Assembly: GCA_030562215.1 (NCBI GenBank)
Contig: JAUPFL010000001.1
Location: 1,476,501 to 1,540,500 of the forward strand
Direction: 5' to 3'
Origin: Peribacillus frigoritolerans
Lineage (GTDB): Bacteria; Bacillota; Bacilli; Bacillales; DSM-1321
DNA: 64,000 bases
Positions 53,765 through 63,824 of the stretch are shown piece after piece; positions within the stretch are counted from its first letter, which is position 1, and every line of letters starts with the position of its first letter. Under the pieces are notes generated by a model. It saw nothing but the letters and a program-made list of their open reading frames with translations, searched no databases and was not told the origin of the DNA. Both the position numbers and the translations under genes were made by a program.

Positions 53765-53800
53765 AACCTTGAGTGGCTAAAGCCATTCAAGGTTTTTTTA
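53765..53800 (+). terminator. Terminator within the immunity array
   Basis: 14-bp stem with one G-T pair (53765-53778 with 53781-53794), T7. Confidence 0.9.
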
Positions 53801-53941
53801 TAAAAGGAAAAAAACCTATAGTATAGGTGTTAGTTTTTATAAAACCAAAGTGTTACCTTAATCAATCCGTAGTACATTGAATTAAGCAAGGAGTATTGAA
53901 GGATGACAAAATGGTACTTAAACAAAAAGTAGGTGTAAAGA

Positions 53942-54963
53942 ATGACAAGCAGAAGAATGGTAGACAGATGGGAAGACGATAGTAAAAGTTTTTTGAGATA
54001 TAATCTAAAAAAAAGAATGTTACCAAGTCTGTATGGCGGTATTGTTGGAGACTTGCTTGGTGTCCCAGTTGAATTTAAAAAAAGAGGGACTTTCACTATT
54101 AATGATATAAGGGGATATGGAACCTATAATCAGCCGCCAGGCACTTGGTCGGATGATACTTCATTAACTTTATGTTTAATTGAAAACTTAATTGAAAAAG
54201 GCGATTCAGCGGAGCTCATGCAAAAATTCGTTCAGTATATGGAATCTTGCTATTGGACACCACATCATGAAATGTTCGATATTGGCAAAACAACCAGTGA
54301 AGCCATAACCAAGTTTAGAAATGGATCCCCGGCACCAGAATGTGGCGGAAATGCCATGTTTGATAATGGGAATGGGGCGTTGATGAGGATCGCTCCCGTG
54401 GCATTTATCCTTTTTAATAACTTTAATTTCATTGAAAAAATCCAAACCATTAAAAAATATACGGAAGTTACACATTCTCATCCGCGTTCTGTGGTAGGTT
54501 CCATTATTTATGTCGAGTTTTTACTTAGACTTTATTATAATAATTCTCCTGAAGTTTCAAAAAGGAAATAAAAGAACTTTTTGATGAGAATTTTGATAAA
54601 GATCATATATACCAAAAAGAGCTGCAATTCTATTCAAGGATTTTTGAGGAAGATTTCTTTTCATTACCACATGAAGAAATTCAGTCAGATGGTTATGTCG
54701 TTCATACGTTGGAAGCAGCCATTTGGTGCTTAGGAAATTCAAATTCGTTTAGCGATGCCGTTTTAAAAGCAGTGAATCTAGGGGATGATACGGATACAGT
54801 AGGTGCCATTACAGGGACAATGGCAGGTATGTACTATAAAATGGACGACATTCCTAAAGAATGGCTTGAGAAAATCACAAGAAAAGAAGATATTGATGAA
54901 TTAATTGAGCAATTCCATAGATTTTGTGCAGATAAAGCAATTAAAGAAGAGTATGGGGATTGA
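53942..54963 (+). CDS. ADP-ribosylglycohydrolase family protein (1-base loss)
   Basis: About 340 aa, ARH/DraG fold: GGIVGDLLGVPVEF near the start, the magnesium-binding WSDDTSLTLCL (about residue 68), HSHPRS, and late LGDDTDTVGAITGTMAGMYY, the second metal site. The frame shifts at A's 54559-54563; one more gives VSKKEIKELFDENF. Removes ADP-ribose from modified targets. Its place in an immunity array suggests protection against an ADP-ribosylating toxin, as with Tri1-type immunity; it may also serve NAD-related metabolism. Confidence 0.88.
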
Positions 54964-54988
54964 AGTAAAACCCCTCATATAAACATAA

Positions 54989-55026
54989 GAAACGCCCTAT
55001 AAAAGTCCTTTATAGGGTTTTTTTTA
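54989..55026 (+). terminator. Terminator after the ADP-ribosylglycohydrolase gene
   Basis: 9-bp CCCTATAAA/TTTATAGGG stem (54995-55003 with 55009-55017), T8. Confidence 0.9.
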
Positions 55027-55112
55027 TGTTCTGAGGACAGATTATGCTATGTTAAACGGGAAGCGAAGCAGTTTATTATTGGTGATGGAAAATTAAATAA
55101 TGGAGTGGGAAA

Positions 55113-55501
55113 ATGATAAGAAAAGGTGAGTATACGATCTATAATGGGAGAGAGTATAGATTCATAGAGTCTGATACAGTGGAAGCTATTGAATTAATTA
55201 GCAATGATAAAAAAGATATGGACAATGGCTTTACTTATTACAAAAATAATATTTACACGAAAATGGTGGGTGTAAGTGAAGTTAAAGAATTATATTCTAT
55301 TAATCACTATGCTGTATATAAGGGAGAGGTGTTTCCAGCATCTGAAGAAAAAAGAACTGGAAATGTATTGTTGGCTACAACAAACACTAAACTTGCTAAA
55401 AGGATGGGGTTTGAACGGACAGATAAATATATGTACTCCAAATCTGTGGAATGGATGAAGTGAAAATAATCGAGGAGAGGAAACCTTATTCATTAGATTA
55501 A
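55113..55501 (+). CDS. Putative immunity protein, tandem copy 1 (1-base loss)
   Basis: About 129 aa. MIRKGEYTIYNGREYRFIES..., YAVYKGEVFPASEEKRTGNVLLATTNTKLAKRMGFERTDKYMYSKSVEW. One G is missing at 55453-55454; restored, it ends WDEVKIIEERKPYSLD like copy 2. The pair shares well over half its residues. No known domain recognised. Soluble. Immunity role inferred from the locus. Confidence 0.65.
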
Positions 55502-55608
55502 TTTCCCCATTTCAAACTCGATTAATATTTATTGCACTATCCCCTCTAATGAGCTTTGGAACTGTTTTGTTAAGGTCTTCTTTATAGGCGAGTAGCTAGG
55601 AAGATGAA

Positions 55609-55884
55609 ATGGATAAGAAAAAGCAGTTAATCGATCAAATAAAAGTTGTGATAAATAATCTTGAAAAAGATTATAGTAATGAAATTACTAGCGGCGTTTT
55701 ACAACTTATATATAAAAGATATAAGAATGCATTGGAAATATTGGAAAATAACAAAGATATAAAAGAAATAAATATTATTGGTGGTGTACGTGCTTATATG
55801 GATAGTTATAGTGACTATCAAAATCCGTTATTAGGAGAATTACATAAAGCTGAAAAATTAAATAGAGAATTATTCCATGCTTGA
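55609..55884 (+). CDS. Hypothetical protein between the tandem immunity copies
   Basis: 91 aa, helical, MDKKKQLIDQIKVVINNLEKDYSNE; second half IIGGVRAYMDSYSDYQNPLLGELHKAE. I have seen the GGVRAYxDSYSDY text in Bacillus toxin-immunity neighbourhoods but cannot name a family. AGGAAG lies before the ATG. Likely another immunity gene of the array. Confidence 0.6.
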   Translation: MDKKKQLIDQIKVVINNLEKDYSNEITSGVLQLIYKRYKNALEILENNKDIKEINIIGGVRAYMDSYSDYQNPLLGELHKAEKLNRELFHA

Positions 55885-55908
55885 TAAAGTTTGAAAATGG
55901 AGGAACCT

Positions 55909-56292
55909 ATGATAAGAAAAGGAAAGTATGCAATACATAATGGTAGCGAGTATAGTTTTAGTCTACTGAAAGATAAGTCTATAAGGTTAATAAGTAATAA
56001 ATATGCTGATCTAACTCAAGGTTTCAAACATTTAGATGAAAATATCTATATAAAAAATGTTTCTGTAGAAGAGGTAGATTTATTTAAGATAAATTCAAAG
56101 GCAGTATATAAGGGAGAGATGTTTTCAGCTTCTGAAGAAAGAAAAACCGGAAAAGTATTGTTGGATACAACAAACACTGAACTTGCTAAAAAGATGGGGT
56201 TTGAACGAACAGATAAATTTATGTACTCAAAATCTGTGGAATGGGATGAAGTGGAGATAATCGAAGAAAGGAAACCTTATACATTAGATTAA
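55909..56292 (+). CDS. Putative immunity protein, tandem copy 2
   Basis: 127 aa, intact paralogue of the gene at 55113: MIRKGKYAIHNGSEYSF, AVYKGEMFSASEERKTGKVLLDTTNTELAKKMGFERTDKFMYSKSVEWDEVEIIEERKPY. The C-terminal halves are almost identical, the N-terminal halves differ, as in genes diverging toward different toxins. ATG 55909 is favoured over 55891 because GGAGGA is 6 nt ahead of it. Confidence 0.7.
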   Translation: MIRKGKYAIHNGSEYSFSLLKDKSIRLISNKYADLTQGFKHLDENIYIKNVSVEEVDLFKINSKAVYKGEMFSASEERKTGKVLLDTTNTELAKKMGFERTDKFMYSKSVEWDEVEIIEERKPYTLD

Positions 56293-56437
56293 TTTCCTGA
56301 TTTAAAGCGCCTACATAAAGTAAAAGCGGTTATTTCTTCAAAAAAGTGGGTATTAAGAATTAAGCGGTCTTTCATTTAATATCTAGCACTAAGTTTTCTT
56401 TATGTTGAATAAGGAGAATTTGGTGGGAGGTGATTAA

Positions 56438-56629
56438 ATGAGGAAAGCCTATGGTATAAAAAGTTTGATGATCTACCTTGAGTCGGTAAATTATCCAATT
56501 ACTGAAGAGGAAATCAATGATCTAATATTAAATAAAAAGATACCCCACCTCAGACCCATCGATAATTTGTTGATTTTTAATTTAGATCATATTGATGGCT
56601 GGCTTAGTGATCAGCATTTCAAACCTTAG
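56438..56629 (+). CDS. Small excisionase-like DNA-binding protein
   Basis: 63 aa. The layout MIYLESVNYPITEEEINDLILNKKIPHLRP...LLIFNLDHIDGWL resembles MerR-type excisionase domains (helix, turn, IPhxR recognition segment, LIF strand, ldxWL end). GGGAGGTG precedes the ATG. It closes the AT-rich toxin/immunity region, so it could be left over from a mobile element; no integrase is present. Confidence 0.5.
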   Translation: MRKAYGIKSLMIYLESVNYPITEEEINDLILNKKIPHLRPIDNLLIFNLDHIDGWLSDQHFKP

Positions 56630-56637
56630 TTAATTGA

Positions 56638-56660
56638 AGCCCCGCTTTGAGTGGGGCTTT
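56638..56660 (+). terminator. Terminator after the excisionase-like gene
   Basis: 8-bp stem AGCCCCGC/GTGGGGCT with one mismatch, loop TTTGA, then TTTG. Confidence 0.75.
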
Positions 56661-56722
56661 GATTAATATGTTGTACCTGTAATCTAAGTCCATTGATGCA
56701 AACACGTGAATATGAAAATGGG

Positions 56723-56766
56723 AAGGCTAGCCGAGGTGTTTCATGAAAACCTTGGCTGGCCTTTTT
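56723..56766. terminator. Hairpin in the convergent gap before the DUF445 gene
   Basis: Long stem AAGGCTAGCCGAGGT with ACCTTGGCTGGCCTT (bulge and mismatch) then T5. Lies in the 230-bp gap 56630-56860, in which I see no gene. Confidence 0.65.
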
Positions 56767-56860
56767 GTTTATCTCTACATTTTCAGAAAAACGAATCAGC
56801 GCCAGTTGATTTAGTAACAACAGTATAATGCCATTACCAAACCGGCCGAAGGTGCCTGGA

Positions 56861-58114
56861 TTATAACAGCTTAAGCAGAGCCTGTACACCTGTTAGGATA
56901 AGCCCTATGATAAAACCACAGACCGCCCCGTTCACCCGAATCCATTGTAAGTCTTTTCCTACACCATTTTCCATCATATCAATCAGCGTTTCATTGTCTA
57001 GCTTATCTAAGTTTTCTTGTACAAGATTGCCGATTTGCGTATGATTTTTTCAATGAGAACAGTAATTTGTTTCTGTATCCAGTTATCGATGTGGATGCTA
57101 TTTTCCTTAATATTGTCCAGTATATGATGAATCAGTGGCGTAAGGTAAGTATCCATGAAATGTTCATCTTCGACGAAATCCAATGCTTCTTGTTGAATTT
57201 GTTGTAGACTTCCCGTTATTGTCGCCTCAGGCTCCCATTTTGTCAGAAGTTGATTTTTCCATTTTTCAACTCCTTCCAACAGTTCCCGGTTATGGTTAAT
57301 GCCTTGTATCTCTTTCCGGATATATGAGATTAAAGCTTCTCTATTTGGTTCTTTCTCGTTTTGTAAATTATTTACGACACTTAATAACAGGTTTTGGATG
57401 ATATTCCCAAGTTTCTCTTCGTTAAGTAGACTTTGAATGGATTTAACGGCAAACTGAAGCATACCTTCCAGTTCAATCTTGCTGAGTACATCCATGGAAA
57501 CAGTGCCAAGTCGATGACTGGTTTCTTTTTCCCTAACCAATCTTCCGCTTTTTTCAAAACATGATCCAAAGCCCTCTTATCAAACTCTTCGTTAAGTAAC
57601 TCTGAACTTACTAAATGCAGAATCTTGTCCATGTCTATGTTAGAAAGTGATGCTTTAATTTTTTTGTAACGAAAGGTGTAACCTTTTCTATATCTATATA
57701 ACCAATCATTTGCTTGATCAGTTTAATCAGGACTTTTCTAAAAGTATCACTTTGAATCTCTTTTACTAAAATAGGGATCAATTTTTCAGTAAAAGGAATA
57801 TGTTTTACTTTGTCCTGAATGCTTTCCTTAGAAAGCCAGTCGTTTTTTAGCATCGAAACAAGTGCATTTGTCATTCTTTTACGATTGTTGGGCAAAAGCG
57901 CTGTATGGGGGATTGGTAAACCAAGTGGATGGCGGAATAATGCAGTGACTGCAAACCAATCTGCCAATCCGCCGACTAAACCAGCCTCAAACCCTCCATG
58001 TAATAAATCCAGCGGCAACGTACCTTGAAATGGAGTGGTTGCAATATAACCCGCCCCCATGATAATTAGTGAATATCTAGCTATTTTTCTTGACGATTTT
58101 ATTTTTGGTGACAT
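56861..58114 (-). CDS. DUF445 membrane protein (three 1-base losses)
   Basis: About 415 aa. N-terminal hydrophobic part LIIMGAGYIATTP then the DUF445 signature HGGFEAGLVGGLADWFAVTALFRHPLG; a long helical middle; a C-terminal membrane helix (GAVCGFIIGLILTGVQALLKLL) seen only after repair. Missing bases at 57045-57050, 57526-57530 and 57659-57665; repairs give TKKIKASLSNIDMDK, WLGKKETSHRLG and LIEKNHTQIGNLVQENLD. Function unknown. Confidence 0.85.
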
Positions 58115-58200
58115 TATATTCTCTCATCCTTAAAATTCATCTATATGTTAAATGCCTTACTTTTATCTAGTAGTAGTATAGCAGGTAGTTCAAAAAAATA

Positions 58201-58311
58201 CTCCCAACAAAGACAGTAAGTTCATTTATTGGGGAATGGGAAAATCACTTATTAAGTAATGAAACTTTAAAAAATGCATTTCAATATGAATCGAAATTAT
58301 TGGAAAGCTAA
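58201..58311 (+). other. Coding-like orphan fragment
   Basis: Open reading LPTKTVSSFIGEWENHLL...NAFQYESKLLES ending in TAA just before the ABC ATPase frame. No start codon or ribosome site. Looks like the 3' tail of a lost gene, suggesting a deletion joint upstream of the ABC gene. Confidence 0.35.
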
Positions 58312-58337
58312 TTTATAAGGAACCGGAAAATTAGTAG

Positions 58338-58990
58338 TTGTTGTTTTACAGGTTTAATTGGGAAGGCGATAATAAGGTTATAGCCCTTGATGATATTTCC
58401 CTGAATGTGAGAGCGGGGGAATTCGTCGCCATCGTGGGTCCTTCAGGCTCAGGAAAAAGTACTTTCCTTTCAATAGCAGGTGCGTTACTATCCCCGAGCA
58501 AAGGCCGCCTACGGCTGAATGGCGAGGATATTACAACACTATCCCCAAAAGAATTGACTCGAGTGCGCCTTGAAAAGATCGGGTTTGTATTCCAATCGTC
58601 GAATCTTGTGCCATATCTCTCCGTACGAGATCAGCTTCTGCTACTTTCTGAACTGATTGGCAAGCGAGATAAAACAACTGTTAAAAAAGCGGACGAATTG
58701 CTTAGCCACCTTGGACTTGGACACCGGGCTGGCCACTTTCCGGAAGCACTGTCGGGCGGTGAACGGCAGCGTGTAGCCATCGCCCGTTCGCTGATGAATG
58801 ATCCAGAAATCATTTTAGCGGATGAACCGACCGCAAGTCTTGATTCCAAAAGAGGCAGGGATGTTGTTGAAATGCTTGCAAATGAAGTGAAATCAAGAAT
58901 AAAGCAGCCATCATGGTGACGCACGATGAAAGAATGTTGGATTTATGTGATCGAGTGGTCAATATTACGGATGGCAAGGTATTTGGATGA
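58338..58990 (+). CDS. Orphan ABC transporter ATPase, MacB/LolD type (5'-truncated, 1-base loss)
   Basis: ATP-binding subunit: Walker A GPSGSGKST, Q loop FVFQSSNLVPYLSV, signature LSGGERQRVAIARSL, Walker B ILADEPTASLDS, and H loop MVTHDERM after repair of one A at 58898-58899. Ends DRVVNITDGKVFG, about 217 aa. The usual first residues (MLKxxxVxKxF) are missing; the frame opens with a TTG and no ribosome site. No permease gene lies on either side, so it is probably non-functional or depends on a distant partner. Confidence 0.75.
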
Positions 58991-59005
58991 AGTTATACGT
59001 AAAAT

Positions 59006-59044
59006 GGCCGCCGCCTCTCCAAAGGAGTTAGGAGAGGCGCGGCC
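59006..59044. repeat. GC-rich inverted repeat after the ABC gene
   Basis: GGCCGCCGCCTCTCC pairs with GGAGAGGCGCGGCC (one base unpaired), 10-nt loop, no T run. Possibly a terminator remnant. The rest of 59045-59169 shows nothing. Confidence 0.5.
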
Positions 59045-59169
59045 TGAATTGCTTGACTGGGAACCTGGCTAATTGACAGTAAGCGGCTGAAATACTAGTC
59101 GTTACTATATAAGAACGGTCTGCAATTATGTATAATATTTTGCTTGTATCCCAAATGCTTATCTTCGGA

Positions 59170-59989
59170 TCAATCATGTTTTTCCATCTTTAAGAACAAA
59201 CAGTGATAGGTTGCTTTCACACCTGATTCGTTTCGGTATTCTGCTTCGTATATGTTCATTAACTCTCGAAAAAAGGATGGGCGCTGGCAGTAGTTTTCTT
59301 TGTTGCTGTTAGCTGCGCCAATCTTTTTAATAGAAGTGAAAAATTCACGTACTGTCTGAAAGTACTCCAGTTCAAGCTTTTCTATTTTTGTTATCTCGAT
59401 TGGAACTGCTGCTGGATAGGGGATTGCCGCTTCGCAAACTTGGGATAATTCTTCCAGAGTGTAAAACATTTGGCCTGGTGAACTATCCATGGATAGTTGA
59501 AGCTTTTCTTTCGCATGTTCATATGACCGATGAAGCTCTTGAAAGGTATCTATTCCGAACGTTGAAAATATCAGGCTTCCTTCAGCCGTTAATCGTGTAC
59601 ACAGTTTTTCAAGGGTTGCAGGAAGATCATTCAGCCATTGAAATGTTGCATTGGAAATAATCAAGTCGTAATTTTCATTTAGCGCCATTTCTTCGATGTC
59701 CGTACATAAAAATGTAACACGGTCTTCCTTTGTCATTCCTTTTGCCACTTCAACCATTCCTGGTGCCAAATCAACAGCTGTAATGGCGGCATTAGGGAAT
59801 GTTTTGACGAGTAACCTGGTTAAGTAACCGGTGCCGCAGCCGATTTCAAGAATATTGATTTTATGGTTGGTGTTTTTTGAGGAAGCAAATCCACTAATTG
59901 CTTTGCCATGTTTTTTGAACATTGGCATACGCATCATATGTTTTCGCGTGTTCACTGAACCGCTTGCTTAACAATCGTTTATCTATCAT
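59170..59989 (-). CDS. bioC: Malonyl-ACP O-methyltransferase BioC (two 1-base losses)
   Basis: Methylates malonyl-ACP to disguise it for fatty-acid elongation toward pimelate. After repair the N-terminus reads MIDKRLLSKRFSEHAKTYDAYANVQKNMAKQLVDLL; the SAM site ILEIGCGTGYLTRLL and ITAVDLAPGMVEVA follow, then DLIISNATFQWLND. Missing bases at 59873-59878 and 59911-59916. The start overlaps the end of bioH by 11 bp. Last gene of the bio operon here. Confidence 0.92.
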
Positions 59990-60727
59990 GAACGTACTCC
60001 TTTTGAATAAATGTTTTTATATGCTCCATACATTCCTGTGGTTTTGTGAAAAATGGAATATGACCAGCCCCTTCGATAATACGAACCTCGGCTTTCCCAC
60101 CCAAATTCTCTTTAATGAAAGATGAGGCTTCAAGTGGACAAATGTTGTCTTCCCTCCCATGAAGCATTAAAAAGGGGCTTCAATCCGGTCTAGTCTTGCT
60201 CGAGCATCTTTCTGAAGTAAATAATCCAAACCAACCAGAAGTGAAGACACATCATCGCCATGAAACTCGTGTTGAATTGTCTTGATGAATTGATGATAAA
60301 AACCTGCTTCTTTTTCAGCATCGGAAAACATTGCTTCATAGAAAGAAGTCAAAGTCTTCTCTTTATTGCGCTGCAGTTGTTTCTTCATGCGCTCGACCAT
60401 TCTTGGATTCCAGCCAAATGAATAATTTTCTCCTGTAGTGAACCGACTTGTTGCCCCAAAAAGGATAAAACCTTTTATTTTTTCTCGAAACGAACTTGAA
60501 AGTTCAAGTGATACTAGTGATCCTAATGACCAGCCCAGTAAATAAACAGGACCATCGATGGAAGCGATTGTGTCTATGACCCGTTCATCAAAGTCATTTA
60601 GTGCCTTCATATCTCTCCAGTCTATAAATGAAAGGTGAAATGCTTCTGATAGCGGTTTGATTAAAGTTTGAAACGCATCTTTTTCCATTCCCCAGCCAGG
60701 AAGCATGACTAAATTCGGCCGTTTCAT
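59979..60727 (-). CDS. bioH: Pimeloyl-ACP methyl ester esterase, BioH-type (1-base loss)
   Basis: Alpha/beta hydrolase expected to remove the methyl group from pimeloyl-ACP methyl ester. Nucleophile elbow GWSLGS (Ser about residue 77), acid in LMLHGREDNICPL and His in GAGHIPFF. One T is missing at 60169-60173, joining EAPF to LMLHGRED. Its start overlaps the bioF stop (ATGA) and its end overlaps bioC, so the three are translated together. About 248 aa. Confidence 0.9.
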
Positions 60728-61920
60728 TCAATAACACCCATTTCTTTTCCAATGATCGAAACTTTTTCAACTGCCCAATCAAGATCTTTTTATCGTGAAG
60801 AGCTGTTACGGTAAACCGGATTCTTGCTTCATTTTCAGGAACGGTCGGCGGCCTCACAGCAATGGCCGCAATTCCTTCTTTTTGTAAACGTGCTGCAAAT
60901 TCCATCGTTTTTTCGTTTTCCCCGATGACGATAGGAACAATTTGTGAGCGGCTTCCGCAAATATTAAATCCGTTATATGTGAGTTCTTTTCTAAAGTGTT
61001 CTGAATGTGTTCGGAGCAATGAGCGGCGTTCTGGTTCTTGCTGTACAAGTGCAATCGCTGTTTTTATAGCACCGAGTATGGCCGGGGAAGTGCAGTTGAA
61101 TAAATGAATCCGCGCATGCGATTTTTTAAATAGTCGATGAGCCATTTTTTCCGACAACATAGGCCCCGAATGAACCTAGCGCTTTACTGAATGTTCCCAT
61201 TTGGATATCAATTTTATTTTGAAGATGGAGATGACTGGCATAGCCTTCACCGTTTTCACCGTAGATGCCGCTTCCGTGTGCTTCATCTGTCATTAACAGT
61301 GCGTTATAACGTTCCTTTAACCGAACGAGGTCTTCAAGAAAAGCGAAGTCACCATCCATGCTGAAGACCGTATCCGTCACGATTAATTTACGTGCTTCAA
61401 TCGGTGATTTTTTTAAAAATGCTTCTAAATGAGCTAAATCATTATGCCGATAGCGTATATGCTTTGCACGGCTTAAAAGAGCTCCATCGACAATGCTTGC
61501 ATGATTCAATTTATCGCTATAAATAATATCGTTCCGCGACAGCAGGGTTGAGATAATTCCAAGGTTCGCGTTATATCCACTGTTGATGATCAGTCCTGCT
61601 TCGGCCTTCTTCCAATTGACAAGAGCTTGTTCCGCTTGCTCGTAAAGAGGATGATTGCCAACAATTAAACGTGAAGCCGTTGCTCCTGCACCATATGTAT
61701 GTACTGCATCAACCATAGCCTTTTTCAGCCGCTCATCTCCTGCATATCCTAAATAGTTATTAGAAGCTAGATTAAGCATCCTGCACCCGTTGATCGTAAG
61801 CCAAGGCTGTTCGGCACATCCGGTTGATACGAGTTCACGCTTTTGAGAAATCTCTTCTAAATGAGCCAGTTCTTTTTTTATTTTTTCTTCCCAACAAGGT
61901 AATTGTTTTTCACTGTGCAT
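60724..61920 (-). CDS. bioF: 8-amino-7-oxononanoate synthase BioF (three 1-base losses)
   Basis: PLP enzyme joining pimeloyl-ACP and alanine. Family text: [63 protein letters not shown], and the PLP lysine in [14 protein letters not shown]. Missing bases at 60787-60791, 61084-61087 and 61145-61150; repairs give [27 protein letters not shown] and an end KEMGVIE. Start at ATG 61920, 7 nt after GGAG, not 61926. First gene behind the BirA operator. Confidence 0.93.
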
Positions 61921-61932
61921 GGCCATTCTCCT

Positions 61933-61974
61933 TTTTATATGTTAACTAAAATTAGTATAGGTTAACATATAAAA
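61933..61974 (-). promoter_or_regulatory. BirA operator of the biotin operon
   Basis: Perfect 14-bp inverted repeat (TTTTATATGTTAAC with GTTAACATATAAAA) separated by 14 nt, directly upstream of bioF. GTTAAC half-sites at this spacing are the BirA box known in Firmicutes biotin genes; biotinyl-AMP-bound BirA should repress here. Confidence 0.88.
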
Positions 61975-62328
61975 CATTCTAATTCTGACTCAATGAAACT
62001 GTCAAGGTTGAAAAGGGGCATGAGAACAAATTAATAATCCATTAATCTGGGAGAAATCAAGGGTCGAAAAAAGCTGATCCAAGCCAGGAACATGTAGCTA
62101 ACCATAAAAAAGGTTTAACCGGGAAGCGGTTTTGTTAAGCTAATAGCTTAGTGAAAATCAGTGCCTTTGTATGTATTAAGCTCGTTCATTGAAGAGAATC
62201 TAATTTCCAAGGTAGTCTTTTTTGTTAAACCTTCAAATCTTTGAAGGATTAAATGGAATTCCATGTTACTATAGAGCAGTGAAATTAACCAATTCACATT
62301 AACCATTACATAAAGGAAGGGTATAAAT

Positions 62329-63167
62329 ATGAAAAAGATTTCTTTAGATGTTTTCTTTATATTAATAGGAGCTTTTATTTTCGCTTTGGCAATAAATCTT
62401 TTCGTCATTCCCAATGAACTTGGCGAGGGAGGGGTCACGGGGATAACCATCATTTTATTTTATCTTTTTGAATGGTCACCAGGGCTGTTAAGTTTGATCA
62501 TTAATGCTTTCCTGCTTATCGTCGGTTATAAATATTTGTCGAAAATGACAACGGTATATACAATCGTAGCCGTTGCATTCAATTCACTTTTCCTTCATTT
62601 AACCGAAAATTGGACGATATCTTCAGATGAATTGGTCATCAATGCGATATTTGGCGGGGTTTTTGCCGGTGCAGGAATTGGCATGATCATTCGTGTTGGA
62701 GGCACTACTGCCGGTACGACGATCCTTGCCCGAATTACGAATAAGTATTTGGGGTGGAGCTTAAGCTACGGACTTCTGTTTTTCGATTTAATCGTTGCGT
62801 TCTCATCTTATTTCATCATTGGTGCAGAAGGTCTGATGCTCACTATACTAATGCTTTATATTGGAACAAAAACGATGGAATTCATCATTGAGGGATTGAA
62901 CCCGAAAAAAGCGATCACCATCATTTCAAAAGAAGCGGACCAGATTGCAAAACAAGTAACCGAATTGATGGACCGGGGGTCACTGTTTTTAGCGGTCATG
63001 GATACTATACAAAAGCATCCAAGGATATTTTATATATCGTTATAAGTAAGCAAGAGGTTCTGAAGTTAAAGAGAATAGTGCAGTCAACCGATAGCAATGC
63101 TTTTATAGCCATACATGACGTTCGGGACGTATTTGGTGAAGGATTCCTGGATATCTCAAAGTCATGA
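62329..63167 (+). CDS. YitT/DUF2179 membrane protein (1-base loss)
   Basis: About 279 aa. Six-helix YitT domain (INLFVIPNELGEGGVTGITIIL, GMIIRVGGTTAGTTILARI) followed by the soluble DUF2179 ligand-like domain seen after repair: MDRGVTVFSGHGYYTKASKDILYIVISKQEV...DVRDVFGEGFLDISK. One G is missing at 62975-62979. AAGGAAGGG lies before the ATG. Function unknown; a second, shorter YitT gene is at 22108. A terminator follows. Confidence 0.88.
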
Positions 63168-63191
63168 TGTGAATAAGGTATTGGCGAAATG

Positions 63192-63214
63192 AAAAGGCCT
63201 ATTAGGCTTTTTTA
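63192..63214 (+). terminator. Terminator after the YitT/DUF2179 gene
   Basis: AAAAGGCCT/AGGCTTTT hairpin with a one-base bulge and T6. Confidence 0.75.
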
Positions 63215-63320
63215 TTTTGCATTGAAAAAAATCTGTAAATTCCGAATAATTTGTTATATTATGCAAGGAAGAAACCACACACCCTGAGGAGTGCAGCCAT
63301 TAAATGTGGAGGTGTCCAAG

Positions 63321-63824
63321 ATGATCCTTTTAAAAGTGGATGACAGAAAGTTTGGGAAAAGCAATATCAAGTACAGTGGATCTGGTAAGACTACTGTTCT
63401 AATTGCTAAGTGTGGCCTACTATTGAACAAAATAGCTAAGAGTGATAAAGGGATATGTCTTATTACGCATACAAATGTTGCAGTAGATGAGATTAGGACA
63501 GGTTTAGCAAAAATGGGGATGAATGATATAGAATACCCTAACTTTATTGGAACAATTCAGGAGTTCTTTAATAATTTTTTTGCAAAGAAAGCATTCCACA
63601 TGATTTTAGGAGAAAAGAATTTTAGGGTGTTAGATGATGAAGAATAACAAGAGAAGTTTTCTGAGCTTTTTGATCAAAGGAAACCTGATTGGTATAATAC
63701 GTATAATCCAAAAGTAAACAAATGGAATCCGAAAATTTTAATCACTGATGATTTTTCATACAGTATTGTTAGTGATGTAAAGAATACAATTAAGAGTCCT
63801 TTCAATCGGAGCATAGAAATCTGA
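63321..63824 (+). pseudogene. UvrD/Rep-like helicase N-terminal fragment, broken
   Basis: Opens behind GGAGGTG; Walker A SGSGKTTVLIAKCGLLL, then GICLITHTNVAVDEI (motif Ia) and NFIGTIQEFFNNFF. An in-frame TAA at 63645-63647 interrupts after VLDDEE, beyond which the same frame continues QEKFSELFDQRKPDWYNTYNP to 63822. Unlike other breaks here this one is a stop, not a homopolymer shift. Residues before the P loop look unrelated. Could be a remnant of a defence-type UvrD helicase; the rest is not in the window. Confidence 0.55.

Noticed and set aside
53942..54963. Prophage or integrative element covering the toxin and immunity region
   Set aside because: No integrase, attachment repeats or phage structural genes; only a possible excisionase-like gene at 56438.
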